Shown piece by piece: positions 37,635-49,983 of a DNA stretch of 64,000 bases. A model generated the notes under the pieces. That model saw only the letters and a list, made by a program, of their open reading frames with translations. It did no database searches and was not told where the DNA came from. The position numbers were made by a program, and so were the translations under genes. Position 1 is the stretch's first letter. Each line of letters begins with the position of its first letter. The stretch lies in the NCBI GenBank assembly GCA_033060915.1, contig CM065389.1, positions 8,784,001 through 8,848,000 of the forward strand, given 5' to 3'. Origin of the DNA: Euryodendron excelsum. Taxonomy: Eukaryota; Streptophyta; Magnoliopsida; Ericales; Pentaphylacaceae.

Positions 37635-38387
37635 ATGACAACAGGCAAGGCAGCTACTTCTGCACCGCCGCAGCCCAGTCTTGAGTGCTGCATGTGTGGA
37701 GATTATGGTCTGTCTTATGAACTCTTCAAGTGCAAAGTTTGCCAATTCAGATCTCAACACAGGTACCTAATCAAATATTTCTTGTTGGGTTTCAAAGGAT
37801 TAATCCGAAAAACAAGAATTTTTTTTTTCTGGGTTTTTGTTATTTGGGTGTGTTTCTTCTATGAATCTATATACTCACTGACAGGTTCTTTTTTCGCTTG
37901 TTTTTTGGCCTTTTCAACAATCCAATTCTACAGGTACTGTAGCAACCTTTACCCAAAAGCCGAGTCTTATAGGGTCTGCAATTGGTGCTTGAGTCAAAGG
38001 GATGAGACAATATCAGATCAGAAAGCACAGAACTCTCCCAATTCATCTTCTTCATATAGGAACACCAGCGAAGATGATCACCATGTGATCAAGATCAAGA
38101 TCAAGAAAAAGAACGGTGGAAGTGACAATCATGGAGGCCTGAAGGGTCAAAAAGGCACTTTGCAGTTGCAAGTCAGCAGCCCCATCAAGAAACAAAGGTC
38201 ACCGGTGGGATCGCCGTCGACAGCAGCAGCCCGGAAAAGGGTAGTCACAGGCGGCGGCGGCAGTGGTGGTATGGAGGAGAGGCCGAGGAGGACAAAGTCA
38301 GAGGAGATACCAAATGGTGGGATCACCAAACAAGTGTTGAGAAATAAGGTGAGAAGGTATAAGCTCTTGCATGAGGTCTCAAGCTAA
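37635..38387 (+). CDS. small PHD-type zinc finger protein (two exons)
   Basis: Exons 37635-37762 and 37934-38387 join to 193 residues. The N-terminus carries a complete C4HC3 finger: C18-x2-C21-x11-C33-x2-C36-x5-H42-x2-C45-x12-C58-x2-C61. The rest is basic, low-complexity and probably nuclear (IKIKIKKK, Gly/Ser-rich, ERPRRTKSEE, LRNKVRRYKLLHE). The protein matches a small plant-specific PHD family that I recognise only as uncharacterised; histone-tail binding is an inference from the fold. The ATG at 37635 is chosen because the family sequence starts near it; an ATG at 37625 is out of frame. The 171-bp intron has no in-frame stop, so retention would insert 57 largely hydrophobic residues between H42 and C45. 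Confidence 0.88.
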   Translation: MTTGKAATSAPPQPSLECCMCGDYGLSYELFKCKVCQFRSQHRYLIKYFLLGFKGLIRKTRIFFFWVFVIWVCFFYESIYSLTGSFFACFLAFSTIQFYRYCSNLYPKAESYRVCNWCLSQRDETISDQKAQNSPNSSSSYRNTSEDDHHVIKIKIKKKNGGSDNHGGLKGQKGTLQLQVSSPIKKQRSPVGSPSTAAARKRVVTGGGGSGGMEERPRRTKSEEIPNGGITKQVLRNKVRRYKLLHEVSS

Positions 38388-41040
38388 TGAATAAGATTCC
38401 TAGATAGATAGCTAGCTTATTTAGAAGTAGATGGTTATGGTTTTCTTTTGTATGGTCCTCCAAAGATATGTAACATGTAGATATAAATGGAGAGGGGGTT
38501 CAATGTGTATGTATAGAAACCTGAAGAGATAGGTAGAGCAATTAGGGTTAATGGAGGGTGGATCATCTTGATTTTTGACCCTCCATTCCCTTTAAATTCC
38601 AAACAGAATGTCACTGCTGCAATGATAATGATGTTGGAATAATACCAACATGGGTGTTTGAAAATGAAAAGTGATTCTATTTAGTCGTTTCTCTTTTTTG
38701 TTTTCATTTTCTACAATTTGTCAATATCGCAATTGATAAATTAGTTCTGAAAAATATTTTTGCCTAAAATCATATTTAATAAATCGATTCTCGAACTTAT
38801 TTTTAAATTTTTTTTTCCAAAAGAACATCATAATTTTAGAAACCAAAAAAGAATATCTTCTGATATTCAGAAATTGTTTTTATTAGAAAATAAAAATAAA
38901 ATGAAAACTATGGTTTTTTAATGGTCTCATAGTTTTGTTTTTTGAGAATTAAATTATGATTTCACACGTTGTTTTTGACAACACGGAAAACAAAAAGAAA
39001 ATGTTAATCACCATCATGGTTGAAAATCAGTGAAGCACTTAACCCCAGCGGGGTGATAAGTACTTATTACCATCATCATCATCATAATGGTAGAACACTA
39101 GCAATCGTTAAGGAGAGTTTTGTCCGGCCACAGGGGATGTTTGACAGCACAGAATCCGTGCCTCCTCAAAGTTTTATTTATCTAGATTGATCTCTAGTAC
39201 TAAACCAGTGCATGAATTTCAGTGTCAAATGCAATATAGGCTAAAAACTACCATGGTGGCTAGGTCGGCGACTTGTCTTTATAGTTTTAAGTTAATTCTC
39301 TCTACAAATTTCTTTTTGATTGGTTATCATTTATAAAATATATAAAATTTATATAGTTCGTATTTTCTATGAACAGTGACTTTGCACAAACTCAAAGGAG
39401 TAGTCAACTGAACATATGAAAACAAAAAAAAATTGCAATATTAGAGTTTAAAAAGCTCTTCTACACATACAGGAAGGTTCTAAAAATTATTAAGAACCCT
39501 GTTTGGAGTACTCTCAGTGTCTCACTACTTCAGCTTCACTTCGGGAACTCCAGTGACATTCTAAAAGATTGAGCAATATTCTGGATAGTGAGCTGAGAAA
39601 AAATGATTTCAACCCTTTTTTTGCTTTTTCTTTTTATTTTTTTAAAGCTTCGTAATGACTCCAAAGTTAGTTGCTACTTTTTATAAGATCAAAAAAAAAA
39701 AAAAAAAAATTTGTGCTGAATAAAAGTTAAACCACAAATCAAATTTCAGTACATTAATACTATGTTATGTTCAAATCTTAAATTTGTCAAGGGAAAAGAA
39801 ATGGAAAGGAACATAAATTACTTATATATATATATGTATATATATTCATTTTTTAAGGGGTAACTAAACAAAAATTTATAATTAATTGTTTGACAAATAT
39901 TTTTATTTTTGACATATAACTATTCATTTTCATTTATTTGCCTAATCCAACGACAACAACAAAGGAAGAAGAAGAAGAAGAAACATATTTAGTTTCTCTC
40001 ACTTCTTTTTTTTGTTATTTCTATCTTGTATTTCCTTTTTATTTCTGTTCACTAATGCAATATTCAAAACATAGCATAAAGCTGAAATTCCTACACTTCT
40101 GCCAATGCTTTTGTATTAGCTAGTTTAGGCCTACTAGAAACTAGTGCTCCATCTCCTACATGGACTGCAAACAAGCAGTTTTGAGGGCAGGCCAATTAAT
40201 TGTGTTGTTGTTGAAACTAGGCTATTTTAGAACTTTGGTCAAGCCCAATTTGATCCCAAGACTGCCTCAATCTAAATTTTCAATGTCTAGTCTTGGATCA
40301 TTTTGGTTGGTTTGGGCCAACACTTGTTTAAAATATAATAGGGTTTTGGCTCAATATGGTCTTCCGATGGTAGAATCCACTATGCACCTAATAGTCTTGG
40401 AGTAGGTAAATTAATTTCGAATTAATTAAGCCGATTTTACCATTGATATTGGGACAAATTCGTGCGGACAATTCCAAAATTGAAAGACATTTGCTGCGTG
40501 GACATTGGTACGGCTTGAGCTCCAATTCCAAATTTTTCAATACAAGTGACTGCTGAGTGGCAGGCAGCAGGGTCGCCTAACCATTCTTATTCTCATAATT
40601 ACTTCATTCATCTTTAAATGCATTGGTTTATCACTTCAATGACTTGCATTAAAACAAGTACTTTCTAGGAAAAACCAATCACAAATATTTTAGAGTTACT
40701 ACAACGGAGTAACTCAACACTATCAAATTTCTGATATATTTTGCCCTAAACCGATCAATTAAAAGTAATAACCACCAAAGAAATGTATATATCCTCATGG
40801 AAGTGGTGGAGATTCGATCCTCTCTCAAAATGAAATCACAAGTGCCTTCTCAGATATATTTTACTAGAAAAGAGGGTTTTTTTCTTTCTTTTTATCCAGT
40901 GTCTAGACCTTCGGCCGATTATTGCATCAAGCTCATGTAGAGTTACGGTCCACATAAATCATTTAAACCTTATGTAATGCATGAATGATGGCTGGTCACA
41001 AGGCACAAAGAAATATAAAGAAGAATCAAATTCTATAAAA

Positions 41041-41236
41041 GTAGTCAATGGGTGTTGGTTGAGTTGGTAAGGACAAGTACTTTTCTTACAATGCTCAGGT
41101 TCGACTCTCACTGCCAGCAGTCCCTTTTGATGAGTAATCTACAAGTACTACTATAAGCTCTTATTAAGGCTAGTGACATATCCTCACCTTGAAATGGAAT
41201 ACCCTCCCCTCTTCCTAAACTTTTAAGTACCAAAAA
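41041..41236 (+). mobile_element. tRNA-derived SINE with perfect 13-bp target-site duplication
   Basis: It has the A-box-like GTTGAGTTGGTAAGGAC, the box B GGTTCGACTCT and a terminal A-run. The flanks carry the perfect repeat AAATTCTATAAAA (41028-41040 and 41237-41249). Confidence 0.88.
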
Positions 41237-42615
41237 AAATTCTATAAAAATAATTTCTACAACACTCTGTAGTCTATACCAATTTATGGCTTAAAGATGA
41301 AAGTATATATATATATATATATGTGCATGTGTGTTCATCTTACTGTCAAATGTTGAAGTCAAACATTTATTCATTTCACTACATGTGCTTCTCAAAGTGG
41401 AGCAGGTTGCATATGTTGGTAAAAGATGAGACAGATTTTAATTGGAATGACACATTCTCAATAGGGTAATGCTAAAATTATACATAATTTTTGTTCAAAA
41501 TAATGTATTTTAATTATATATATATATATATATATTTTTTTTATAGGTTAAGCTTACACACACATACCCTACACAACTTGCTGATTTGGGGTTTTCACTA
41601 TAAAGCAAAACATCTATACATAGAGAGCTCTTTTAAGTCTAGCATTACTCTTAAAAAATAACTCTTATAATTAAAAGATTCTTTAGAGGAGACATTAATA
41701 TGCTAAACTTTAAGCTGGATGTCAATGCCTGTATCTCAAATTGCTTGCATTTGAAGTTAAAACTGATTTTGTTTTCAAATTCATATGTTGGCCTTCCACA
41801 AATGTGCTTCATGTGTATCTGCTTCATGGGTCATAGAAATTTCTACTTTCATGTCCTGTGCATGTAGTAGCTTACCATTTAATCATATATTTTTATATTT
41901 ATATTCTATTTGAATATACAGTAATTTCACAAATAGTGTTTAAAATTTAGAAAAAATATAAATAAATTAATAACATAATTTTAATATATGGTAATGCACC
42001 AAGCAGTCATATCACATACATAGGACATGAGTAATTCTTTCAACCTTGGGAGCAAATCCTTGACCTTTTTTTTTTTATTTCTTTTTTGTCATTTTGGGCG
42101 TTTAACACCACAATACCAAATCAAAAACTGCAACTTCCAACTTAGAACAAAAAGTCATCGAAAAAGAAGAAGAAAAAAAAAAAAAACTAGAACAAGAGCT
42201 TCATAGCTTGTCCTCCCTCGGAGAAAGATAAAATCATAGCATTTGGACAGAAAAAGGAAAAAAGAAGAAGAAAGTGGAGAAACGATTGATGGACGTGCTC
42301 AGTGGGTGTGTTAATGGAAGCCAACAACCCAAAGAGCTTAATCTTCAGATGTGAATTAAGTTAGATGTGTGGTCTTGTAGACAACCACATATATGATATA
42401 TGTACTATACATATATATATCTATGTATTAGCTGTAATGCCGTGGGAATTTATTGTCTGCAATAACACTGGGGAGAGCCCACATGTTCCTACCGGAACAG
42501 AATAAAGCAACACAAGAGGGAGCTTGTGATCATTTTTCCGACAGCTTCGTGACTCGACTGCTCTTTCTCCAACATGTTCATCGCACATGTTCTCTCCCAT
42601 CAGCTTCTATCACCT

Positions 42616-42616
<1 letters not shown>

Positions 42617-42653
<37 letters not shown>
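42617..42653. repeat. (CT)n microsatellite
   Basis: About 18 uninterrupted CT units in intergenic DNA. Confidence 0.95.
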
Positions 42654-42655
<2 letters not shown>

Positions 42656-42812
42656 GGCATGTTCTACTCAGCCCAGAAAGCAGATATTTTTACAATTGTA
42701 CGTGCATACAGTGTCTTTTTTTTTTTTAAATTTTACAAGTTGGTAGAACCCTAAAATATGTATATATTTATATATATATAATGAAAGGTACTACTATATA
42801 AAAATAGAAAAT

Positions 42813-43679
42813 GACAAATTACATTCACATTTTTTTAAGTTTTAGACTAATATAACTCACTCCTTAAGGTTTTAGAAATTACATATTCCTCTCATGAGGT
42901 TTGAGGTGAGCTGCATTTTTTCTCAAATATTACATCTTTTAACAGAATATATGTGATGTCAGTAAAAAAAATAAATTTATTACCTGAATTACCCCTATCG
43001 TGCATGAAATGACAAATAGGGTCTAAAAACTATTTACTTCTAACTAGTTTCATTATCTAAATTGCTTCTAAATTCTCCTACATGTGTGTTAATTTTCATA
43101 TAGTATATAAGATTTAAAAACTTTGGTATAATTGATTTTCTTAAATTAAACCGTTTTCTTTTTAATATAAGTTAACTACCGTTGTTTTCGATATTACTTT
43201 TTGTAGGGCATTTTTCCTCATATTGATTAAAACTTTTTTTTTATAAAAATTTATAGAATCTATATAGGACTTTAAGTATAGCATATAAAATTTTAAAAAA
43301 ATATGAGACTTATAATTTATTTATTGATTAAAATGGTATTTTATACAGATATAACATTTAATTTGCTCTTAGAATTTTGTACTGCTAGTGCATCTTTTTT
43401 ATTCATTAGAAAAAAGCACAAAATCAACACACTAATTAATTTCATAAGCAAAAAAAAAAAAATTATTTATGTCATTTCATGCACATTAGGAGCAATTTAG
43501 GCAATTAACCTTTTTTTTTTTTTTTGACTAACATCACATATATTATGTTAAAAGATTTAACATTTGAAAAAAAAATGCAATTTACCTCGAACCTCAAGGG
43601 AGAGAAATGTAATTTTTAAAACCTTAAGGGGTGAGTTGTATTAGTCTGAAACCTCAAAGAAGGTGGATGTAATTTGCTC
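42813..43679. mobile_element. fold-back/long-TIR element
   Basis: The left arm from 42813 (GACAAATTACATTCACA, then CTCACTCCTTAAGGTTTT, then ATATATGTGATGTCAGT) recurs as reverse complement in 43470-43679, with arms of at least 200 bp. The unlike middle is AT-rich. A matching target duplication is not clear. Open frames inside are not genes. Confidence 0.8.
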
Positions 43680-43812
43680 AACAAAAAATTCATACTGAAT
43701 TTTCATACACAATTATGTGTCTTAATAAAAATATTTCATTTCAAAATAAAACACTCACTATAATGGCAATTAATTAATATAAAACTGTCATTATCACATC
43801 ATCGTGGTGGGT
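43680..43812. mobile_element. MITE-like repeat, copy 1
   Basis: It shares with 49506-49640 the ordered phrases AAAAATTCATAC, ACACAATT, TTCAAAATAAA and AAAACTGTCAT / AAAACTATCAT. Two diverged copies suggest a small dispersed element. Confidence 0.45.
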
Positions 43813-43818
43813 GTTTCC

Positions 43819-44411
43819 TAGGGGTGCACAAACGAATAAAAAAAAAAACTCAAGAATCGAACCAATTTGGTCTCTATGCGTTAGTTTGTTTAGGTCTGTC
43901 AAAGGATCAGTTCGATTCTAAGTCTAAGAAAGGCCAACCCAATCAATTTGGTTCGGTTCTCGATTTCACAATTTCTAGATCCAAACCGAACCGACCCCAG
44001 AATCGAACCAAAACGCAATCTTTATATCTCATAAAAGCCAATATATATATATATATATATATTATATGCTATTAAATCAATATTATTTCTACTTAATTAT
44101 TGTTGATTCATGTTTATATGTTATTATTTATTTTAATTGAAAAATTAAAGATTCAAGACCAATCCTATTATTTTAATTTTTTGAATAAAGAAGTTAAATT
44201 ATATACAACAAAACTAGAACCGATCTAATTTAGACCCAAACCAACTCAAGACATGAAACCAAATCAACCAAACTCAAACCGAGTCAAGTTAGTTCGGTTT
44301 AGTTTCATTGAATGATCGGTTCGATCTTAGATAAAAAAATTTAGAACTAATTAAGATTGGGTCGATTGTAAATTTAGCACGAACCCGAACCAAACCGACC
44401 CATCCACACCC
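43819..44411. mobile_element. probable hAT-like remnant rich in AACCGAACC motifs
   Basis: It begins GGGGTGCACAAACG and ends CCGACCCATCCACACCC, approximate inverted ends. Inside are many CCGAACC / GGTTCGGTT motifs in both orientations. This type is common between plant genes. No clean 8-bp duplication was seen, and a (TA)n tract lies in the middle. Confidence 0.5.
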
Positions 44412-45701
44412 ACTATTTCTTTATGAATTTTCTATAAGAGTAGCATTTCCTATAATGAATTATTATCTCTTTACCTTCAAACATATTTATCATAAATTAT
44501 ATTCTCCTCAATCTTCCCACATGAAAAGTAGAAAAGAAAATATTTCAATATGACCAAATAAATTCCTTTTTTTTATGAAGATTAAAGACTATGCAAAGCC
44601 TCGTCTTTTTGTTAAAACATTCAAAGCTGAAAGTACCATAGTATTAGAAAAGAAAAAAGGCTAAACAAACTTGAAAAATATAGAAGGTGAGATGATGATG
44701 AAGTCCAAGATTAAGAAAGGAAAACACAACGTGGGACTCCAAACCTATGGCTATAATATGGTAGCAGATGAGTACACCCACCCAGACAGAGAGAGAGAGA
44801 GAGCATTTAATGGAGGACGAGGAATGAGCGTGAAGAATTTAGTGATGGTCGGTCGTGTTGACAATGTGACCAGTACTCTCATCCTTACCATCTCTCTTCC
44901 GGCGAGGCTTTGCCGCAGTGCAATCATGTACTCTTTGCATCTTTCAGCAATGCAGTTAATATGTATTGTAAAATTTTCAAACTAACATGTCGTGAGGAAT
45001 TTTGTAGAGATCATACTCACCAAAAAAAAACCAACATTTTTTGTTAATTTTTAATAATATATTTCTTGAGCAACACTATAGGAACACATAATTAATATAG
45101 AATGATGTAAATGTTCATGGTATTCTCATGTTAAATCAAAATATACATTATTTTAACTTATAATTTTAAACATAACAGTCATATCATTTTAGTGTAGTTT
45201 TTTGCGAAGAAGTTTATAAAAATATATTTTTTTACATTTTTGTACAATAAAAACGAGACAGCTGAAATACTTCAAAAAATATTTTAAATTTTTTTTTAAT
45301 ACAATAGTTAAAATTCTTTCAATCAAATTGGGTTTTTTCTTAATAGAGTAACACATCTAGGTAAACTCTATCTAATACTATGGTAGCTAGCTGTACACTA
45401 GAATAGTGGTCACAACACCAGAACCCAACCTAGCTATGCCCATCTGTCGACAACTCCAGCTTTCTATATGGCATATTGCAGCTCAAAGTCTCAAATGCAA
45501 ATGAAAATGGAAGTTGAGAGAGAAATAAATACGAGATAGAACTCTTTGAAGTGAGAGAGGGGGTAAAGTTATAAAAGCCTAGATGGACCGAAAGAAGGAG
45601 ACGATGACAGATGTGTGTGGACCTAGAAATGGAGCTTTGCATGTCAAACACGTCTGAATCGACTTGGAATTCACTCGATCCTCCTTCTTGACGATAAGAT
45701 A

Positions 45702-45706
<5 letters not shown>

Positions 45707-45740
<34 letters not shown>
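45707..45740. repeat. (GA)n microsatellite
   Basis: About 17 GA units, downstream of the ZF-HD gene. Confidence 0.95.
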
Positions 45741-45742
<2 letters not shown>

Positions 45743-46201
45743 TTCAGCTTTACCTTCAGCTAGTGAGATGATCTTAAAGCTCAAATGCAGTATTACGCTA
45801 CCAAGAGGATGAACCCAATGGGTTCATTTTTCTTTCTAATCTCTGCGAATTGCAAGTAAGATAGAAGGACTTAAACATGTAAAACTAGGTTTCCGATCTA
45901 TATGTTACACACACACACTACACTCAAGATTCAACACTACAAAGAGAGACACAAGTTAAGTTCAATTCAGATCAAAACCCAGAAAGATCATCACTGCAAG
46001 ATTAATTAAGAACCCTAATAACAAGTCTAAATATAAAGATAGTTCCAAGTTAAATTCCCCAAATTTCAATTCATCACAGGTCACCTACAATGTCTCACCA
46101 CCACAAATTCTCCACTCTTCTTCTTCTTTCCCACTTTGTAAAGGGTGATGGTGGTGTTAATGATGATGATAATAATGAAACTCAAGAAATAGAGAGAGAG
46201 A

Positions 46202-46909
46202 TTAGGGTTTTTTACCGAGGGTGTGCTTGTTGTTGTGCATCCAGACCTTGAGAACTTGCCTCTTGACGCCAGTTTCGTCGCAGAACTGCTGCACCGCCGC
46301 CTCATCATGCTTCTGGATGTGCCACCCCAGGCTCTCCGCCAACGCCAGCATCTTCTCCTTCTGTTCCTGGGTGAACTTGGTGCGGAACCGCTTTTTGGAG
46401 CTACCCACGCCGCCGCCGCTGCTGCTGGGATTCGACATGTCCTCCTCCTCTCTGGAGGTTGATGGGAGAGCAAGAGGCCGCTGATGCGGCTGCGGCGTCA
46501 CGTGGAGGTACCCCGCCGGGTGGGCCGCACGGTAGTAAGGGGAGAATTGTTGTTGTTGTTGGTGGTGGTGGTGGTGGGGGTGGTGGAAGCCCTCCCCGTC
46601 GGCCTCCTTCTTGTGGAAGTTGCGGTGGCAATTGCACGCAGCGCATTTAAGACCGTCTAGGGTTCCTTCCTCGCCGGCCGGCATGAACTCTCCGCAGCCG
46701 TCCACCGCGTGCCCGCCGATGCTGACGGCATGGTTCTTCAGGCACTCCCTATACCTATAGGTCCCGCCGCCACCACCTTTCCTCGCCGCACCCTCTCCTC
46801 CACTTGCCATTGTTGGCCTCCCGGAGTTTCCAAACGTTGTCGTCTCGTAATTCGCCGGCACCTGAATCCCAATTTCCTCTTCTTCCTCATCGTGCTCGTC
46901 AAATTCCAT
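46202..46909 (-). CDS. zinc-finger homeodomain (ZF-HD) transcription factor
   Basis: An intronless frame of 235 residues. Residues 51-102 form the ZF-HD dimerisation finger ([21 protein letters not shown], then [12 protein letters not shown] and [16 protein letters not shown]). Residues 106-121 hold His and Gln runs. Residues 172-231 are the homeodomain ([48 protein letters not shown]). The factor binds DNA in the nucleus as homo- or heterodimers. The acidic start [11 protein letters not shown] and the [12 protein letters not shown] and RPLALPSTS linkers fit the ZHD1/ZHD2-type subgroup best, judged from memory. The usual length is 200-350 residues, so this looks complete. The CDS is far more GC-rich than its surroundings, so several long spurious frames overlap it. 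Confidence 0.96.
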   Translation of the reverse strand: MEFDEHDEEEEEIGIQVPANYETTTFGNSGRPTMASGGEGAARKGGGGGTYRYRECLKNHAVSIGGHAVDGCGEFMPAGEEGTLDGLKCAACNCHRNFHKKEADGEGFHHPHHHHHQQQQQFSPYYRAAHPAGYLHVTPQPHQRPLALPSTSREEEDMSNPSSSGGGVGSSKKRFRTKFTQEQKEKMLALAESLGWHIQKHDEAAVQQFCDETGVKRQVLKVWMHNNKHTLGKKP

Positions 46910-47217
46910 TTTCAGTCTCTCTACTTTGTCACTCTCACTCTAAAGATCTACATCCGCAGCAACTCTCAGCAGATCGATCACCCACCACACCCTTGAATTT
47001 ACATATATACATATATGCATACATACATATATGTGAATATATAGTTACATAGACACCCTAAGAGATATATGTATGTATGTATTAAATAAAGAAATTATCC
47101 AAGTGGGGGAATGATCAGAAGAAAAGATAAGAGGAAGAGGAGGGTGTGGACATCAATTACCCTCCTGCAAAAAAGAACTGTTTTTACTCCCGAACCCCTT
47201 TGATATACAACACTTTG

Positions 47218-47218
<1 letters not shown>

Positions 47219-47246
<28 letters not shown>
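47219..47246. repeat. (CT)n tract upstream of ZF-HD gene
   Basis: It reads as (GA)n in the direction of the ZF-HD gene, about 310 bases before its ATG. It could be a GAGA-type regulatory or leader element, but this is inferred from position alone. Confidence 0.9.
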
Positions 47247-47248
<2 letters not shown>

Positions 47249-48345
47249 GCCCTAAATCATGTCTCTTTCTTCCAGTTAATTAAGGGTAGGTCTACCGGTG
47301 GTAGCCGGTAAACTTTGCTCCCTCAGGTAACAGCATCCACTGTTTGTCCGCACAAACATATGGAGAGATAGATAGAGAGAGTTTTGGTCCGTTTTTTGGG
47401 TGATGACTGGTTAAAGTTGAGGGACACTGAAATTACTTTGCAGTAGGCATGAGAAAGGAAATATGATAGCTGTGTCTGGTCAATGCAGAGTGTGACGTGG
47501 GACAGAGCTGAAAAAGGCTGTGGTTGGGGAACTCATTTTTTTTTTCCTCTTTTGTTTCCATTAAATTATGAAAAATATTATTTTTATAAAAAAAATCATA
47601 CAAAATGATAATGATAATAGCTGTTCTGTAATTAAAAATTATTATAATAAATATATCATTTTGTATAAATTTTTTATTTGTATAACATTATGCATAGATT
47701 ATAGCATATTTAATGATCATCATGGAAATGGGATTCGAGCAAATCTTATCAAGAGTTACACCCAACAATGCAAAAACCCTAACAAGAGGATACATACAGT
47801 GATATATATCTATAGTTGTTCAAAATCTAAAACTTTAGGATAAATTTGGATTTTTCTCCTACACTTTTTTGAGATCAATTCATTAATTTCCAAACTCAGT
47901 ACTAGTCTCGTAGAAATATTTATTATGGCCTTCTTATCTTTTAATTTGTCTGAAAAGTGTTTGTGTTGATTACATATAATTATAATGTTGTCAATTATTT
48001 TACAAGAATGTTGTTAAGTTCACAATCATTATAGTTCTATTCACAATGCTCCCTTGATAATTTGATTCTTGTGAAAGGGGGGCTTGTACCTTATTCATAT
48101 AAGAGTGATCGGCTCTGTGGATATAAACTTAAGGGTTTCGTTAAGTTACTTATTTTTCTTCTAGTTTATATCAAATCCAACTGTCGAAAATCTCGCCTTT
48201 TATTTTTTTTATTTGTGGGGGGTTATTTATCTATATATGTATCAACTTTGATACAAGTTTTGTCATCAATCCAAATTTAGGGATCACTTTTGTCTTCAAT
48301 GGCTTACACAGGAGCCATTATCTAATCATGTACCATATGCAATAT

Positions 48346-48376
<31 letters not shown>

Positions 48377-49505
48377 TTATCTTAAAGGTCATAAACAAAT
48401 GATGTGGTTCAACCACAGATATTTTTTCCTTTTCTTTTTGGTGCCCATTGCCAAAATATGTATGATAGGAGATCTCTATTTCAAGACAAATATAGGTGCT
48501 GGTAGAGTAATATCAAACTTTCTACCAAAAAAAGGAAAGAGTAATATCAAACTGAGGTCTTCAAATTTTATTCTAACAGAAGCCATATAGCTAGACCTTG
48601 GGAATAGCAGCTGTTTAAAAATAGCTTTAATAAAAAATATATATATTATGATGAAAGTAACTACTGCATGTTGGTAAAACAACAGCCACAAGCTTTGACG
48701 ACAGTGTTAACCTCTTGAAAAGTCACAACAGTTATGTCTCAATGGTAAAACAAGTAGTTTATCAGCTTGAATTTTAAAAAAAACAAAATTACCAACTATG
48801 AGAAGAAAAAACAAGCCTAGAGATCTAAAAATTACAAGATGCAGCTAATTAAACCAAACTGTCTCTGGTGTGTGCTTGAGTGCTCCTTCGGATCAGCTAT
48901 TTGGCCATACTCATAATACAATTTTCTACCTTTTACGGGTTTTTAGTTTAGTTTCAATTTATTTACTCAAACTGAAACAAAAAAAAAAATCCCACTTAAT
49001 CTTTTCAAAAGAATAATATGCTACAACAAAATCACTGCAATAGTGATTTTGTTTCTTTTCTCACCATATGGAATTGTCCATAGAAAAAACTTTTAGCCCC
49101 AAAAATAATACTTTCAATCATGTTTCGCCATTTATACTTGATTCAAATTTGTCCATTTTCATCAACCAAGCAATGGGTGTTGCTTCTTGTTGTTATATAT
49201 ATGTTTATATATATATATATATATATATGTTGTAATGTGTTTGTTTATCCTTTTTTTAGTCATTCCAACGTAATACACTATTCAAGCACATGAACGGTTG
49301 CGCTATAGTTACGTTAATTATGCTAAAACCTACACGTCTTATAGATATATGGTAGAATTGATTGGTCTTTTTTCCTTTTATTTTTTCTTCTTTTTTGCTC
49401 TTTGACATCAGATAATTGATGGTTGTTCAAGTAAATTACAATGGAACCTAGGTTTTAAAGAGTAGTTAAATTATTTGTGTTATGTAGGCTAAGATATACA
49501 AATAA

Positions 49506-49640
49506 AAAATTCATACACAATTTTTATTCAGAATGATATGTCTAAACGAGAGCTTTTTACTTCAAAATAAAGAATCCATCATAATAATTTTTAATCACAA
49601 AACTATCATACCCATCATTCTAATTAGAGTTTATGTACAA
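49506..49640. mobile_element. MITE-like repeat, copy 2
   Basis: The diverged partner of 43680-43812, with the same phrase order (AAAAATTCATAC, ACACAATT, TTCAAAATAAAG, AAAACTATCAT). Confidence 0.45.
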
Positions 49641-49804
49641 GTTATCGGTAAGAATAGTATTTTCATACTGTCAATTATAAGTTTATAAGTCATTTAGATT
49701 AATTGGACCCATTTTAGTTTATCTCAGACAACCCCAACACCCTCCAAACCCACCCACCCACCCCCCTCCCCCAACACAAATCCCAAATCACCACGAAGAG
49801 AATC

Positions 49805-49983
49805 GGGCTCGTTTAGTATAATTTTTTTATCAAGGTTTTTTGTTGGAAGTTTACAAGTAAAAACAACAAATTTTTTTATTTTTTAACTTTATTTTAGTTA
49901 AAAATAAATAAAAATTAATTTTTTTTAACCATTTTACTTATAAATTTTAAAAAAATAAATTAAAAAGCTGACACCAAACGCCC
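49805..49983. mobile_element. palindromic MITE with GGGC(T)CGTTT ends
   Basis: GGGCTCGTTTAGTAT at the left and CACCAAACGCCC at the right are inverted partners. The interior, very A/T-rich, is also largely self-complementary, with TTATTTTAGTTAAAAATAAA near the centre. It is related to 53139-53328. Confidence 0.65.

Larger units (their letters stand above)
38388..46201. other. intergenic, between PHD and ZF-HD genes
   Basis: AT-rich DNA with a SINE (41041), a fold-back element (42813), a hAT-like remnant (43819) and MITE-like pieces. It also holds (TA)n tracts at 41304-41322, 41515-41535 and 44041-44062, and (CT)n/(GA)n tracts at 42617 and 45707. I see no gene. Bases 45750-46201 include the probable 3' UTR of the ZF-HD gene. 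Confidence 0.6.

Noticed and set aside
44671..44985. 104-codon plus-strand open frame
   Set aside because: No recognisable domain, it contains a GA-repeat translation, and no splice or promoter context supports it.
46459..46650. Long open frames with Gly, Pro or Arg runs on both strands over the ZF-HD gene
   Set aside because: They are the antisense or shifted reading of GC-rich His/Gln/Gly codons of the ZF-HD CDS.
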